Translations under genes and position numbers: made by a program
In this document: one piece after another, positions 20,829-32,941 of the stretch
How positions within the stretch are numbered: the first letter of the stretch is position 1
Layout: each line of letters opens with the position of its first letter
The notes under the pieces: model-generated
What the model saw: only the letters and a program-made list of their open reading frames with translations
What the model was told of the DNA's origin: nothing
The model's database searches: none
From: Sarocladium kiliense
Taxonomy: Eukaryota > Ascomycota > Sordariomycetes > Hypocreales > Sarocladiaceae
Length of the DNA: 64,000 nt
NCBI GenBank assembly: GCA_030734395.1
Contig: JAUZTG010000047.1
Span: forward strand, 1 to 64,000
Direction of reading: 5' to 3'

Positions 20829-21659
20829 ATGAAGACATCTACCATCTCCTCCACAATTGCCATGTTGGCTACTGTGATTGCGACTCCCGTTGTCTCCAGG
20901 TCTCAGGATCTCGTGGTTCGGGATTCCATCGACGACAACTTCGTGAGCCCCTTCACATCGAACGCTTTCAACACGCCAGAGATTGCTGCTGTTCGCGGGG
21001 CGCTCGAAGGTGCCGAGACATTCGTTGAGCGCCAAGGAGCTCTTGTCCCCAATCCACCTGATGCTACCAACCTTACCTTTACCTTCGTGAACAACACTGT
21101 TCATAAGAAGACTGGCGGAACCATTGCCCTCGGCACTGCTGTGAACTTTCCCTCTCTTATTGGTACCAACGTTGCCCAAGCTATCGGCTGGGTCAACCCC
21201 TGCGGCCTCAATGTTCCCCATTCCCACCCACGGGCCAACGAGTGGCTCACGGTAGTCAGGGGAAAGCTTGTTGGTGGTCTCGCTCTCGAGGCAAATGACG
21301 GATCGTTCGGAGATCTCGTTGGCCAGCCCGACACAGTAAGCAAACCGCTGCCTCTGGTCAACGTTACGATGAACCCATTTACGGGCATGCTTTTCCCTAA
21401 GGGTCAGACGCACTGGCAATTCAATCCTACTTGCGAGCCTGCTGTCTTCACTGCCGCTTTCGATAGCTCCGACCCCGGCCGTCTTCAGGTAGCCCGCAAC
21501 TTCTTCTCGAACTACCCTGATGCGGTTATCAGCACTTCTCTAGGCGGTTCTGAAGTTCTCGCTGCTGAGGATATTGAGAAGATTCGCCACTCTATCCCAA
21601 ATGCCTATGCTACTATTCTAGAGGAATGCGCGAAGCGTTGTAACCTTGACCTTAACTAA
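20829..21659 (+). CDS. Secreted germin-like / spherulin-type cupin
   Basis: Single exon, 276 aa. Nine in-frame codons upstream of the ATG lack an ATG. Signal peptide of about 20 residues (MKTSTISSTIAMLATVIATP). Cupin motif 1 is PHSHPRANEWLTVVRGKLVGG, with metal-binding His, His and Glu. Motif 2 is PKGQTHWQFNPTCEPAVFTAAF with the fourth ligand His. The NPCGLNVPHSH context is the standard germin/spherulin signature. N-glycosylation sites occur (NLT, NNT, NVT). Such fungal proteins are extracellular and often induced by stress or development; enzymatic activity is unproven. A tandem repeat array lies just upstream. Confidence 0.88.
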   Translation: MKTSTISSTIAMLATVIATPVVSRSQDLVVRDSIDDNFVSPFTSNAFNTPEIAAVRGALEGAETFVERQGALVPNPPDATNLTFTFVNNTVHKKTGGTIALGTAVNFPSLIGTNVAQAIGWVNPCGLNVPHSHPRANEWLTVVRGKLVGGLALEANDGSFGDLVGQPDTVSKPLPLVNVTMNPFTGMLFPKGQTHWQFNPTCEPAVFTAAFDSSDPGRLQVARNFFSNYPDAVISTSLGGSEVLAAEDIEKIRHSIPNAYATILEECAKRCNLDLN

Positions 21660-21929
21660 AGGTCGCAGAGAACTCTACACTAAGGCATGCTACCTTCTAG
21701 TAGTGGAACACTACTATCTTATTCTCTTCTTCGACTTATGTCCCTTATTATTTTATATAGATTTATGTATAGACAAGTAAAGATAGATTCTATATGCTTT
21801 CAACTTTATTTAAGCTCATGATTCAATCAAAGGTTATGATTTAGAAATCTGGAATTATTCCACACCGAATTATTTACTAATTGGAGTACGGATTAATGGA
21901 CCCACAAATATGACACTTGAAGCTTAGTT

Positions 21930-22478
21930 GACACACAAGACAGCCGTTGCTTTTCGCTCTAATAATACCGTCGCGAGGTTGGCGACGGATTGCCTCGTCT
22001 CGCCGCTGCATAATGGCCAAGGCAGCCGCCCATGCTTCAGGCTTTGTGTAGACATCGGCGGTCTCGACGTCCCGGAAATCTCAGTCGACGGCATTGCCGC
22101 GGACAAAATCGGCCATATCAGCAACATTATCAGCCTCGAAGCGCTCGAAAGCTAATGCTACATCCCCAAAGGCGTCGGCATTGCGCGAGAAGTTGAGATG
22201 CCATCCTGCCCGTACATGACCTCCGTTGCGCCCCGAAGCGCCAGAAGCAGCCGTTCGCGACTCGAGCATAAGGATTTTGACAGAAGGGTCGCGTGTCATG
22301 AGTTTGAGGCGACTGCAGCACCCGCGATCCCTGAGCCAATGATGGCATAGTCCCAAATCTGGGCGACGGGTAGCTCCTTTGTGGTGCGATGATGTGCGAG
22401 AGGATCAGGCGGAAGTTGCCAGTAAGATGGCAAGGGGTTCGGGTGTGGAAACCCAGGGAGTACTTCGCCGCCGCCCAT
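21930..22478 (-). pseudogene. FAD-dependent oxidoreductase (DAO type), truncated and broken
   Basis: The N-terminal part of a D-amino-acid-oxidase/glycine-oxidase-like flavoenzyme. MGGGEVLPGFPHPNPLPSYW and WDYAIIGSGIAGAAVA carry the FAD dinucleotide motif. After a frameshift near 22310 it continues as DPSVKILMLESR and GASGRNGGHVRAGWH. A TGA at about 22080 interrupts a frame that goes on plausibly (DFRDVETADVY..., QRRDEAIR). The catalytic and C-terminal two-thirds are missing. Frameshift, nonsense codon and truncation make this a pseudogene. The relatives are about 450-500 aa. Confidence 0.75.
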
Positions 22479-23251
22479 GGTTGATTACAAAGCCAAAGAA
22501 AGATTGATCATGGAGGATGACTCTGATGACCTCGTATGGACCAACTTATAAGTTACCTGAATAGAGCGGCACAACTCTGGTCTCACAGCTCCGTTGATGA
22601 CGAATAGGCTGGCGTCATTGGAGCTGCGGCAACAAAAGATCCCTGCTCCACACTTCTTTGGCGTTATGGCTTTTCGGAGATATGCAAATGAGCCGGGAAT
22701 AATACATAAGGTATTGCCTTTTCCTTGACCTACTTAGACATCTAGGCTACTTGCATTGGGCATGCTTCGATAGGCAACTTCCAGGTCCAATCACTCTTGG
22801 GCCTCTGCTCTAGCGCTGAGGTTCTGGTACCGGCCCATGGCACTGACTTTCTGCACCCAGCTTTGCCCTCAAGAACGGATTAAAGCTCACCATTCTCGAT
22901 CGTCTTAATAAAGCTTATAGCGTGATGTCCTCAGCTAAGCAGTGGAAAGTCTTTCATGATATCTTATCTACCGCGGATTCTACCTGTACTATTCATAAAT
23001 GCACCTAAAGGGCCCTTATTGTCGAGCGCTGCGAGATAGTGTGTGTCCTAGTGGCCGGTTTCCTCGCATCTGGCTAAATAGAACCAGCACTTAAAATATA
23101 TAGACAAAGTGGTAACACGATTGGGTATTCAGTTCTAACTATTCCTACTATACTATATCTAAACTTGCTGAGGTATTAAACCAGTTCGCCCAAACACCAA
23201 ACACAAGGAACAGAGACTATACTCACAGTTCGTACTCCATGATTCCAAATC
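22479..23251. other. Intergenic region with possible flavoprotein debris
   Basis: About 770 bp without a gene. A short + strand frame near 22860-22960 (ALKNGLKLTILDR) faintly resembles the start of an FAD monooxygenase; it is too short to call. Confidence 0.35.
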
Positions 23252-24412
23252 TTATTTTTCGTAGACCGTCAAAGCCGTCCTTTTTCCAATTGCCGAAGCC
23301 TCTGCAACTGCTGCACCCAGATGCCTTGACTTCAGCCACCAGATCATCAGACCTGGGAGCTTCCAATTTCCGAACTGCCCGGTGCCCGCCTTGGGGCCCA
23401 GCGCCAGGCCTAATCGAATGGTCGGATCGGGTACGTACGACTCCATCCTCTCGCCTACCAGGTAGCGAGGGAGGTTCTTGATCAACCAGTCTGCCTGGAC
23501 GCCAGCGTACAGCACTGAGGACGCCTCGAGATTGCCGGCGTCGCCGATAACAAAGATATTAGAGTAGCCCTCGACTTGCAGATAGTTGGTTTGCTTGATA
23601 TAGTCTTTCTCGTCGAGTGTCGAGGCCGGCATGAAAGATGTGTTGGGGACGAGGCCGGTTGTGGCCAGCGAAGCTTGCACGGTGAGAGAGCTGGTGGAGC
23701 CATCGCTCTGTGTCAATTCTAGGATGATATCCTTGCCATTGCGGGTGACCTTGGTCACCTTGGTGTTGGGAATTAGTTTGACCTTGTCCTTGGCCAGATG
23801 ATTGGCAACAAGATTGCGAACACTGTTTGTGTTCACTGAATGCAGCGGCAGTGTCTCGCTGTAGATAAAGTACACCTCCTTCTTTCCATGTTTTGAGTAG
23901 ACTTCGCCCAGCTCTGCAGCAGTTTCCACGCCGGTCTGGCCACCGCCGATGACAGCAATGGACTTTGCCGCGCCGATCTCTTCATGAATCTTGTGTAGCG
24001 CCTCCCTGGTCTTCTCTGTGTCCTCCACTATCTTCCAAGGCAAGCCGTCCCTTGACCTTGCGCCAGTAGCAACAATCAGAGTGTGATATTCGAGGGTGAC
24101 TCCACTACCGTCGGCTAGCCGAACTGTCACGGCGTTGGTGTCGGTGCTGACGGTCTGCGCGCTACCGCGAAGCCACTCAAACTTTTCGACCGGGTATTGT
24201 TTGAAGATAGGCTCGAGCGGGATTAGGGCTTTGTCTTCGAGCATTTGCCCGGGCACAATAACTCGCGGCATAGCAATAGGGAGATGCCAGTGTGTGTTAG
24301 GGGTAACGACATAGAGCTTGTAGTCCTTCTCCTTTAAGACGGTGTTAAGCATGAGTTGTCGAATGAATGGAGAGGCAGCGAGGCCAACTCCAAGAACAAC
24401 AATATTCTTCAT
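23252..24412 (-). CDS. AIF/FSP1-like FAD-NAD(P)H oxidoreductase
   Basis: Single exon, 386 aa, typical length. Two dinucleotide-binding folds: an N-terminal FAD site (NIVVLGVGLAASPFIRQL) and a central NAD(P)H site (SIAVIGGGQTGVETAAEL, about residues 150-167). The second FAD motif is NIFVIGDAGN. There is no redox CxxxxC pair, so it belongs to the AIFM2/FSP1-like (AMID) group rather than the disulfide reductases. These enzymes pass electrons from NAD(P)H to quinones at membranes. No cleavable signal is seen. It could support quinone chemistry in the nearby aromatic-type cluster, but that is only context. Confidence 0.85.
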   Translation of the reverse strand: MKNIVVLGVGLAASPFIRQLMLNTVLKEKDYKLYVVTPNTHWHLPIAMPRVIVPGQMLEDKALIPLEPIFKQYPVEKFEWLRGSAQTVSTDTNAVTVRLADGSGVTLEYHTLIVATGARSRDGLPWKIVEDTEKTREALHKIHEEIGAAKSIAVIGGGQTGVETAAELGEVYSKHGKKEVYFIYSETLPLHSVNTNSVRNLVANHLAKDKVKLIPNTKVTKVTRNGKDIILELTQSDGSTSSLTVQASLATTGLVPNTSFMPASTLDEKDYIKQTNYLQVEGYSNIFVIGDAGNLEASSVLYAGVQADWLIKNLPRYLVGERMESYVPDPTIRLGLALGPKAGTGQFGNWKLPGLMIWWLKSRHLGAAVAEASAIGKRTALTVYEK

Positions 24413-25980
24413 TATAGGCGAGGCTGTCCTGAAAGAGTACCTAGAGTGGTATTGTGTATATGCAGGAGGAAGCCAGTACGATCAAGGCTTGTTGAGATAT
24501 AATGCTGTGCTCCCTCTTTGCTTGTAGTATGCGAGGCTTCAAAATAGTCGATGGGCGTTGTTGCTACGTTTATGTGATGGTTGTCTTGTGATGCATCAAA
24601 CAAAGCTGGACAAAACCAGGTGGCCCTGAGCCATTATATACCAGCAGGATCGATCGACTCATGCAGTTTTGGTCATACCAAAGCCCACCGATAGATCGCC
24701 CTTTGCATACCTTTCCAACGAGAGACAGTGCTGTATTGCCTATTTGGGTTTGAAGACTGCCAGCCTACCGATCCGCGCGCCTACTCATTTTGCTAAACAA
24801 GGGTGTGACTGGGGGTGGCTTGGTACGACGGGACTCGACTCACAGTTTATTATGTTCCGAGAGGGAGCCTCTCCGCAGATATGTCCTTCATCGCATGGGG
24901 TTTCGCTTTAATCAGGTCCGTGGAATGATGCCGACAACAAGATCGCTGTGGGTCAGCCAGGTCAAAATCCGCAAGTCCGCAAGCTCTCGCGCGCGGTACA
25001 GTAGAATTAGCCAATCATAGCTCCTAGCGCTAGAGTTATAGCGGGTCCGCGCGCGAAAACCTTACCTAAGCTTAGCGGCACGCCAAGGTGTCGCCGGCCC
25101 GCAGAAACAATGCCACCAGCCAAGCCGCAGTTTCACGAGTCGCACGAGCCAGCTCAGTCGCTATTAGGGAAATGGTTTACGACTACTATCCCCTCAGCAG
25201 TGGTAAGCCTCTAGATGGGACTTTTTAAACTAGCAGTAAAAAGGAGTATCAGATTAATCGTCTAGGCTCAAAACATCCTAGGTAATAATCCATGCTAGAA
25301 ATAGGGAATAAAATGCTGCCTCCTCATCATCGGATCTATTTCAGCGATCCATGACAGCTCATACTTTTTCAGAATTAAAAACTATTTAGTAAAATCTTTA
25401 TTTTATGTTTTTATAACTTATTCTTCATTTATCTTAAAAGCTTTTAATATCTCTTTATTATATAATTATAATTTTAATTTTAATATTCTTCTTTAAGAAC
25501 TTACGTCTTAAAATAACTTAATAAGTTTGATTTGAAATTAAGTAATTAAGGCTAAGGAAAAGTGATTTAAGTATATTACCTATTATAAAATTATATAAAA
25601 GATTATTATTAAATAATATTATTCTTATTATTAACTCAAATAATATAATAACATCATATTTATAAGGTTTATTATTAGCGCTTATGCTTATATATTATAT
25701 AATTTATTAATTAAATTAAATCATCACGTTCTAGAAAAGCCTTTTATATAAATGAGGGAACCTTATACCTAATATGATTACTGCGATAGGGCTCTATTCG
25801 GCTCTTCTTCCAGCTAAAGGCGTAATCCTATGATGATGAATCCTACTCCCAATCCACATATAATAATTAAAACCGAGATTTCATCTTTAACACCCAAGTA
25901 TTATATTACAGGAACTAATTTAGCTTTAATCTCTCAGTACTTTCTTCCTTAACTCTCTTTAATGCTTTATCTATCTTACA
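24413..25980. other. Intergenic region with AT-rich block
   Basis: 24413-25360 has ordinary composition without a gene; part must be the promoter of the AIF-like gene. 25370-25980 is strongly AT-rich with no open frame, like RIP-decayed repeat DNA, and abuts the 3' end of the monooxygenase. Confidence 0.5.
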
Positions 25981-25981
25981 G

Positions 25982-27983
25982 CTAAGCGTAACCATTCTCT
26001 CGTAGGATCGGCGGGAAGTCTATCTCGTTATCATCTAGATAATTCACATTAATAATGTTATCCTTCTCATCCTGTGACCAACCATCACCGATCCATCCAT
26101 TCGGCTGATTGTCAATATAGCGGTACTCAAAGTCTTCCCATCGGGGATTAGCAAACACTTCCTTGGCGTGCAATGACGAGCCTATAATAAGACTTTGTTA
26201 GCTGACCCGCAGGATTTCGTATTGAGCGATAACTTACCAGGCCACAGCGCGCTGATCGGCCCATCGAACAAGCCGCTCTTGTACCAGCTTCGGCATTTAT
26301 ATGTAAACACAGTCGTGTCAAAGTAGTCCTTGCAGTAATTAAAGAAGCCATCTACAGCCTGCTTGCGAGGAACCATTGAGCTGATGTTGTCCCGCTGCAA
26401 CTTCAGTACGCAGTCGGTGATATAGTCCATGGCCTTTTCGATAACGAAGAGAAGATTCCCTGATCCTAATGCTGAATTTGGGCCGAGACTGATGAAGTAG
26501 TTTGGAAAATCATCCGTTGACATAGAAAGGTATGTATTCGGGAATTTTCTCCACTTCTCGGCCAAGGATCTACCGCCTCTTCCAGTGATTGGGAATCGAG
26601 GTAAAAAGGATGTGTCAAAGCCAGTTGCACACATGATGGAATCGACAGGGTGGTGCACACCGTCGTTTGTAACAACACCTGTTTCGTTGATTCGAGCAAT
26701 GCCTTCTCGAATGGTGCTGACCTTATCATCGGTGAGGGCTTCTAGGTAGCCCGGACCAGGGGTGAGCCTGCGGCATCCCGGGGGGAACGAAGGGATCAGA
26801 TCCTCCTGCAGAGACGGACTCCGCTCTAGACGCTTCTTCATTGATTCGGCAAAGAACCCGGGCGCGGCAAGTTGCTCAGGGGTCCCTCTGATGGTTGTTC
26901 CGTGGACAGACTGCAATTCCAGTTCAATGGCTGTGAGAAGAGGCACCGTTAGCCATCTTGACTATCATGACGCTAGTGGTCCCCATTACCTTTTCGAAAA
27001 GCCTGATACTTTTTCTTATCGGCCTTGAACTCGGCCTTCTCTTGCTCACTGAATGTGACTGGCAGTCGCGTTAGCCTGGCCATGCGTGAGTCTACCGTTA
27101 CGGACTCACAGTTATCAACACCGCCTTCGCGCTCATCTACTAATTTCCTGGCAAAGGTTGGCGACAGCCAAGCCTTGCCGCGGATATAATGATCCAGATG
27201 TGCGACCCTGGGTAGCACTGCTGGAACAATTTGGATACCACTTGATCCATTTCCTATCACAGCAACACGCTTGCCCTAAATATTAGTCAGTATCATAACA
27301 GGAAGATCAGGGTATTTATCTAGGGAAGGAGGAGGAGATACCGAATAATCATAGGACTCGTCCCAAGCCGCGCTATGTAATAACTTCCCTTGGAAATCAT
27401 GTAATCCGGGGATCTCTGGCCATTTCCAGGAATTCAGAGCGCCCGTTGCAGAGACCAAGACATTGCACTCATCTGGATACTCGACATTGTTTGTTAAGTC
27501 TCGAATCTGAAAGTGTTACTTTCGGCTTGACGTAATGTATAACCTCCAGTTGCTTACCTTCAAGAACCATTTTGCTTTATCTTCGTCCCAAATTGCACTA
27601 ATGACCTGCTGCTGGAGCTTGACATACTTCATGCAGTCGTATGTATGCGCAATCTTCTTCCAATACGCATATATCTCCGGGGCGGACGCATAGAATTGAG
27701 ACCACTCGTAGTTGGGTGCAAAGGTCGCTTGGTATGTGTGGGCTGGAATGTCACAGGCGCATCCAGGGTACCGATTCTCAAGCCAGGTACCAGAGACATC
27801 CGTATTCTTCTCATAGACAGTCAGGGATAAGTTTGGGATCCTTTGCGGAAACCTAATGGCAGCGAGGATGCCTGAAATCCCTGCTCCTATGACAACCACC
27901 CGAAGTGGACGCATCGTATTCACAGCGCGACCACTAATATGGCTTTTTAGAGCGCTGGGAGGAGGTACTTCTAATTGAGTCAT
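25982..27983 (-). CDS. Baeyer-Villiger-type flavin monooxygenase
   Basis: 589 aa from exons 27983-27558, 27506-27342, 27275-26990, 26930-26238 and 26181-25982; phases close. The FAD motif is VIGAGISG (about 31-38), followed by NRYPGCACDIPAHTYQ, typical of this class. The Baeyer-Villiger fingerprint FxGxxxHxxxW is present as FQGKLLHSAAW (180-190). The NADPH motif is VAVIGNGSSG (201-210); CATGFD lies further on. Such enzymes insert oxygen beside a ketone to give an ester or lactone, using NADPH and O2; in fungi they serve both catabolism and secondary metabolism. It is divergent from the dioxygenase gene with 498 bp between, suggesting joint control. Confidence 0.92.
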
Positions 27984-28481
27984 AGTGTATGCAGGGTACT
28001 CTGATCTGAAAAGGTACAGGTTGTGTAGTAAACTCAGGGGGCTTCATGAAAAAGTCAGCCGGCGAGATTATATATAAGCTGACCATGTTAGAGAACGGGA
28101 GACGTAATACTTAGGACTTTTGCCCGACCCTCTTGCCTGTTCACATTGCCCGGGTATCTCAAACCAGAGGCCGAAAGGGGCGCGGGGTTGGAACCTGGGG
28201 TTAAAACCCGGGGTCTGATGGGCGAGTAGTACAGTCGGGAAATCCCCCTCTCGCTAGACATAATCCCGACGTTCTTTGCCGCCCGGTTCCCCTCCCCTTG
28301 TGGCCTTTACCGATGATGATTTTAATCATACCATATATCGGGAGATTTCTTATAGAAGTATGGGTATATTTAGGATCTAAATCACGGGTTGGCGCTGGCT
28401 GGCGGTGTTCTCTGCGTCTTCGTCTTTTCACCCTCCTGTACTTTGCTAATTCGTTTCGCCCTACACAAACGGTCTCACATA
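27984..28481. promoter_or_regulatory. Divergent promoter region, monooxygenase / dioxygenase
   Basis: 498 bp shared by two genes transcribed outwards. It contains C-rich stretches near 28276-28303 and GC-rich blocks at 28145-28215. A single regulator could control both sides; no palindromic site stands out. Confidence 0.5.
28067..28077 (-). promoter_or_regulatory. TATA-like box of the monooxygenase gene
   Basis: ATTATATATAA on the + strand, reading TTATATATAAT on the coding strand, about 85 bp before the ATG at 27983. Confidence 0.45.
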
Positions 28482-30237
28482 ATGTCTTCAAGCAATCCGG
28501 AAAATTACCAGAAGATTTTTCACTGGGCAGAAACTCAGCAGGACGGAAAAATACTTTCTTTCAACCTTAGAAAGAATGATCCATATAAGGTACTTTTTAG
28601 AATCTCTCAAGGAGTGTGTATATACTCATAATGTCTAGTATCAAGCAGGCTTTGGCAATTCGTACGATTTAGCAACATGATTCCTTCTGAGTGATGCATC
28701 ATCTGATGACTTGAACTAGCTTCACATCTGAGGCAATCCCTGGTAGCATACCACAGGGCCAGAACAGTCCGCGCAATGTCAGGCTAGGCCTTTACGCGGA
28801 GCAGATTACTGCTTCGGCCTTCGTAGCACCCCGCCACGCGAACAAGAAAGCATGGCTCTACCGAGTCAGGCCTGCTATTGCACACGATGGTTTTGTACAG
28901 GATGCTACACCTTGCTACTTCTAAACGAGTATTGATTTGATGTCAGGCCGATATGCCCCAGAATCCGGCTGCGGAGTCCAACTTCACACTTAGCAACCCA
29001 ACGGTCCATGTTTCGCCGACACAGCTCGCATGGACGCCTATGAGCATACCGGAGACTATCTACGTTGACTTTGTCGATGGAATCCAGTCCATTGCCGGGT
29101 CGGGAGAGCCATCTCTTCGGGAAGGACTTGCCACTCACGTGTATACTGCGAATATAAGTATGAAGAAGAGAGCCTTTGTCAACTCTGACGGAGACTTCCT
29201 CATTGTCCCACAGCAGGGCGCATTAGATATACAAACTGAATTCGGCAAGTTGTTTGTCCAACCAGGAGAAATTGCTGTTATACAGAAGGGCATCCGATTC
29301 CGAGTCGAGCTTCCTGATGGTCCGTCGCGAGGCTATATCCTCGAGATCTGGGGCTCCAACTTTGAGCTTCCAGAGCTGGGACCCCTTGGTGCCAATGGTC
29401 TGGCCAACGCGCGAGACTTTCTTACCCCAGTAGCCTTTTATGAAGTCGAGAAGGCGCCTTGGGAGGTCATCTTCAAGGTATTAGGAAAACAGTTCCGAAG
29501 CACACAGGGCCATTCACCTTTTGACGTTGTTGCCTGGCACGGAAACTATGTAAGTCCTCTAACCCAATTTCTTTCGGTTATAAAGTTGCTAAATTAATAT
29601 TTAATATTCAAGGTCCCATTCAAGTATGATCTGACAAAGTTTGTCAATGTCGGCTCCATCTCCGTGGACCATATCGATCCCTCCATCTTCTGTGTCCTGA
29701 CAGCGAAGTCTCGGGATCCTTGCACTCCATTGGCAGACTTTCTCATCTTCTCCCCGCGCTGGGATGTATCTTCGCGTAAGTCCCGAATAGACCACACTAG
29801 ACTTATAATGCTGACTGGCAATAGACACTTACCGACCACCTTATTTTCATCGCAACGCTGCTTCTGAGCTCATGGGCCTCATCTACGGCGATTATGGTGG
29901 TCGCTCTGATGACTTCCGCCCTGGAAGCATCTCTTATGAGTGTGGCTGTACGTCGTCATACTGAAACGGAACCATTCAGCTGATACTAACAAAGGTTTTA
30001 CTAGTGGTACCTCACGGTGTTGCGTATGAGCAATATACTGCTGCAACTGAATCCGAGCCCCTAATGATGCAGATATCGCTTAGCTCTGTGGCGTTCATGT
30101 TCGAATCCGGCAGGCCATTCACTATTTCAGACTATGCTTGGAAGAGTGACAATAAGCATGAGCACAAGGTCGAGATGTGGAGCAATCTGAACGACAAGTT
30201 CTCGGATCAAGCTGCTAGAGCGGGAACAAATTATTAG
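28482..30237 (+). CDS. Homogentisate 1,2-dioxygenase family ring-cleavage enzyme
   Basis: 475 aa from seven exons: 28482-28589, 28639-28661, 28720-28894, 28947-29549, 29613-29775, 29825-29947 and 30005-30237. The 23-bp exon 2 is fixed by YQAGFGNSFTSEAIPG, the invariant N-terminal motif of the family. Further signatures: LYAEQITASAFVAPRH, GDFLIVPQQGALDIQTEFG and GLANARDFLTPVA. The iron ligands fit His366 and Glu372 (RPPYFHRNAASELMG) and His402 (VPHGVAYEQY), spaced +6 and +36 exactly as in the human enzyme. It is a cytosolic Fe(II), O2-dependent cleavage enzyme for homogentisate or a related hydroquinone. The usual partners, fumarylacetoacetase and maleylacetoacetate isomerase, are not beside it, and a Baeyer-Villiger gene is, so the substrate may differ. 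Confidence 0.9.
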
Positions 30238-32941
30238 ATGAGACCTCGCTCAAACGAGATTAAATTTAAGAAACGTAGCTAGGCGTCACAGCAGCATCAT
30301 AATTATCGATCTTTTGTTCCCTTGGGGCTAGAGATCTCTTGTTAACGCACGGGCAAAAGGATCCTCCTCGTAATGCTCCTGTGCGTGCGTTCTTTTATGC
30401 CTGGGTAGTGTCCTTATACAGCTTGACTAGCCACTCAAGACTCGTCCAGGTACACATGTAGGCCGATACTGAAGTCTCTTCTCACTGAAGCGGGATGCGT
30501 AATGTAAACACTCATGCAACATATTCCTCACACCCTGGGTGCCGTTTGTGCATGCCTTTCTTGCTCTGTGCGGCTTACACAGCCACCCTAGGGTGATTCA
30601 TAGTGTTCACAATGATCATCGGAGAGAATATTAATAGGGACACTGGAGAATCGTCAAATCCAATGTGAAATAGGGCAACGACACTGTTCTCAGACCTTTG
30701 TCTGGTTCAACGTTATGTTGGCACCACACATGACCCCTACCCTATACTAGCTACTATTATCCAACACACCAAGTTCGTGGCGCGGTATCACCTCGTCTCG
30801 GACAAGTGAATCTGGGACATGGCTCCCTGGACCGTACACGCAAGCCAGATTGCTTAGCCGCCAGTGGCTTCCCGCTATATTGGCAAGACGAATAGCTAAG
30901 AAGAGAGGTGAAGTCTGAGCGCAAGGTCGGCTAAAAGTACACTGTGGCTTAGTCCCGAATAATAATTGTGGGAGGGGTTTTCCCGAGGGCAAATGCCGAC
31001 CGGATGATTCGTACCCTGCGGTAAGAAACCATTACGGAGTTCCTGCGGGGCAAAAGCGATGGCCTGGCTCAGTGTGGCTTGTACTGTGATAGAAGCTGGG
31101 CATTGGTGAGTTGAAATGAGTGCCACTATTCGTCACAGCTCCCTCGGAGCTGCGCTCCACAGGTCGTCCACGAGGCCCAGTGTCTGGCAGTTTCGAAACC
31201 TCCGGTACGCGAAAGTTTCCTCCAGATTCGCGAACCCCTGCCCTCAGGACAGGCTGCCAGAAACTATCGATTGCAAGACTTTTGGGTAAGCCGCACGCTC
31301 CTGGCCCTTCGCATTCTATATTGAGAGATGCGCTTTGTAGTCCACGATGGACTTCCAGCACTTGCTTCGCATGCCCAAAGAGTTCGCAGTCTTGGAACAA
31401 GAGGACAAGTAGTCCAGGTGCTTGAACCTGGATATTACATCTTCGCCGCATTCAAACGGGAAATTGCCAGTGCTGATATGGATCCATGGTGAGACCGTGG
31501 ATATCCTGTTACCGCTTGCATTGACTCATATTCTGGAGCCACAGTCCAGGTTTGGACTCGTTGTATTTTAATTATTACACAAATCAGCAACAGAGGTTGG
31601 AAGAGGCGAGTTGGCAGTTTCGGCCGCGTTTTGGGCGCCTTTGAATAAGAGCTATGAGAATTGTCACTGGGGCTTAGACAGAGTTTGCCTTGCTAAAGAC
31701 AGGGACATGAGTCGGTGATTTGGCGTAACGAGATCAAAGGCTGCCCCATAGAGGTAACGCGCAGCGCATTCGACTCTGCTGGCGAGACAGCATCCGATCT
31801 GAAGATGCTATATGGGATTCAAGCAGACCGAGCAGTCTCACGCCGACTGGGGGCCTTGGATCTGCTCCACGATGCTCGCTTTAATTGGCCCATAGAAAAA
31901 GTCGCCGATGAGTGGAAGCTATATAGCAAGGAGGAACCATATTTAAGTGAGAAAAAATGAATAATCAAGCATTGCACTTCCTCGTAGACCAGTTGAATCC
32001 ATGGCAATCGTCCAGTCGAGCACATCATGCAGTCGACCTGCTCTTTGTCCTTGATGGGTTCTGCTTTTTCGCACAATGGAGCGGCTCAGGAAGTCTCCCG
32101 TCAGATGCAGTACATATGGATCGAGTTCATCTGTGGCGAAAACCCGTGACAGTCAGGGACTGCTTTTGCTTTTAGCCCTCTGCTGGGTTGGTCAATGTCA
32201 ACAGTATTATGGCCCAACTAGCACCAGGGATGGTCAGTCTTTTCAACTAAGCACTGTTGGAGGTCATGACATGAAGACAAGTGTTGCCGGACCTGGGCGT
32301 TCTTGGCCTATTCTCAGCGACACATTCGTACGGCCTTACCTGTACACCAATTGATACTCGAGTGCGAAAACGGCGGGGTAATCTCTGCATCGCATCTCCA
32401 ATCCTTGGGTAACTCGCTAGAGAGCTTGCTCAGAGTCCTGTTCGTAGTCGGTTAGCTCTTCGCAGGTGAATGTGGGGTAGAAACGCTATCCTATCATAAG
32501 CCCCCTGATTTACTCCGTACTTCTTGGTGGATGGAACACCGAGAAGCGGGGTGCCATGCCCACGCATCATTTCCCCGCAACCACAAATGGGCTACGGCAC
32601 AACCGCGTGGCTACACCCGGAGTGTGTGTGGCGGTCTCGGTGCCCTTGTTTAGCTTACCAAAATTGATCACGCTGGACCTCACTCGCTTAGGATGGGCAT
32701 GGATCCCGGCCCCGTAAAATATCGTTCCTGTCACCAACAAGTTCTTCCCCTGTGCTCTCTCATCATCGTGCCACATCAATTCCCCGACTGCAGTACGGCT
32801 CGGCCTAGAATACCAAGTGATCGCCGGCTTCAAGCCTGTTCATGTAATTACTAGAGTTATACTTCAAAGGCACTCATGGCGCCAGTGTCAGTGTCCTTAC
32901 TTCAACGCCAGCCTGTGACATCTTTCTAACCCACTCACAGA
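30238..32941. other. Gene-poor region
   Basis: 2.7 kb without a gene I can support. An 81-codon + strand frame at 31715-31960 (HDARFNWPIEKVADEWKLY) reads somewhat like protein but matches nothing I know. The last few hundred bases should hold the first exon and promoter of the regulator that follows. Confidence 0.4.

Noticed and set aside
31032..31451. Overlapping 100-140 codon frames on both strands
   Set aside because: High Ser/Pro/Arg composition, no motifs, no splice signals and mirrored on the other strand; typical chance frames in GC-richer DNA.
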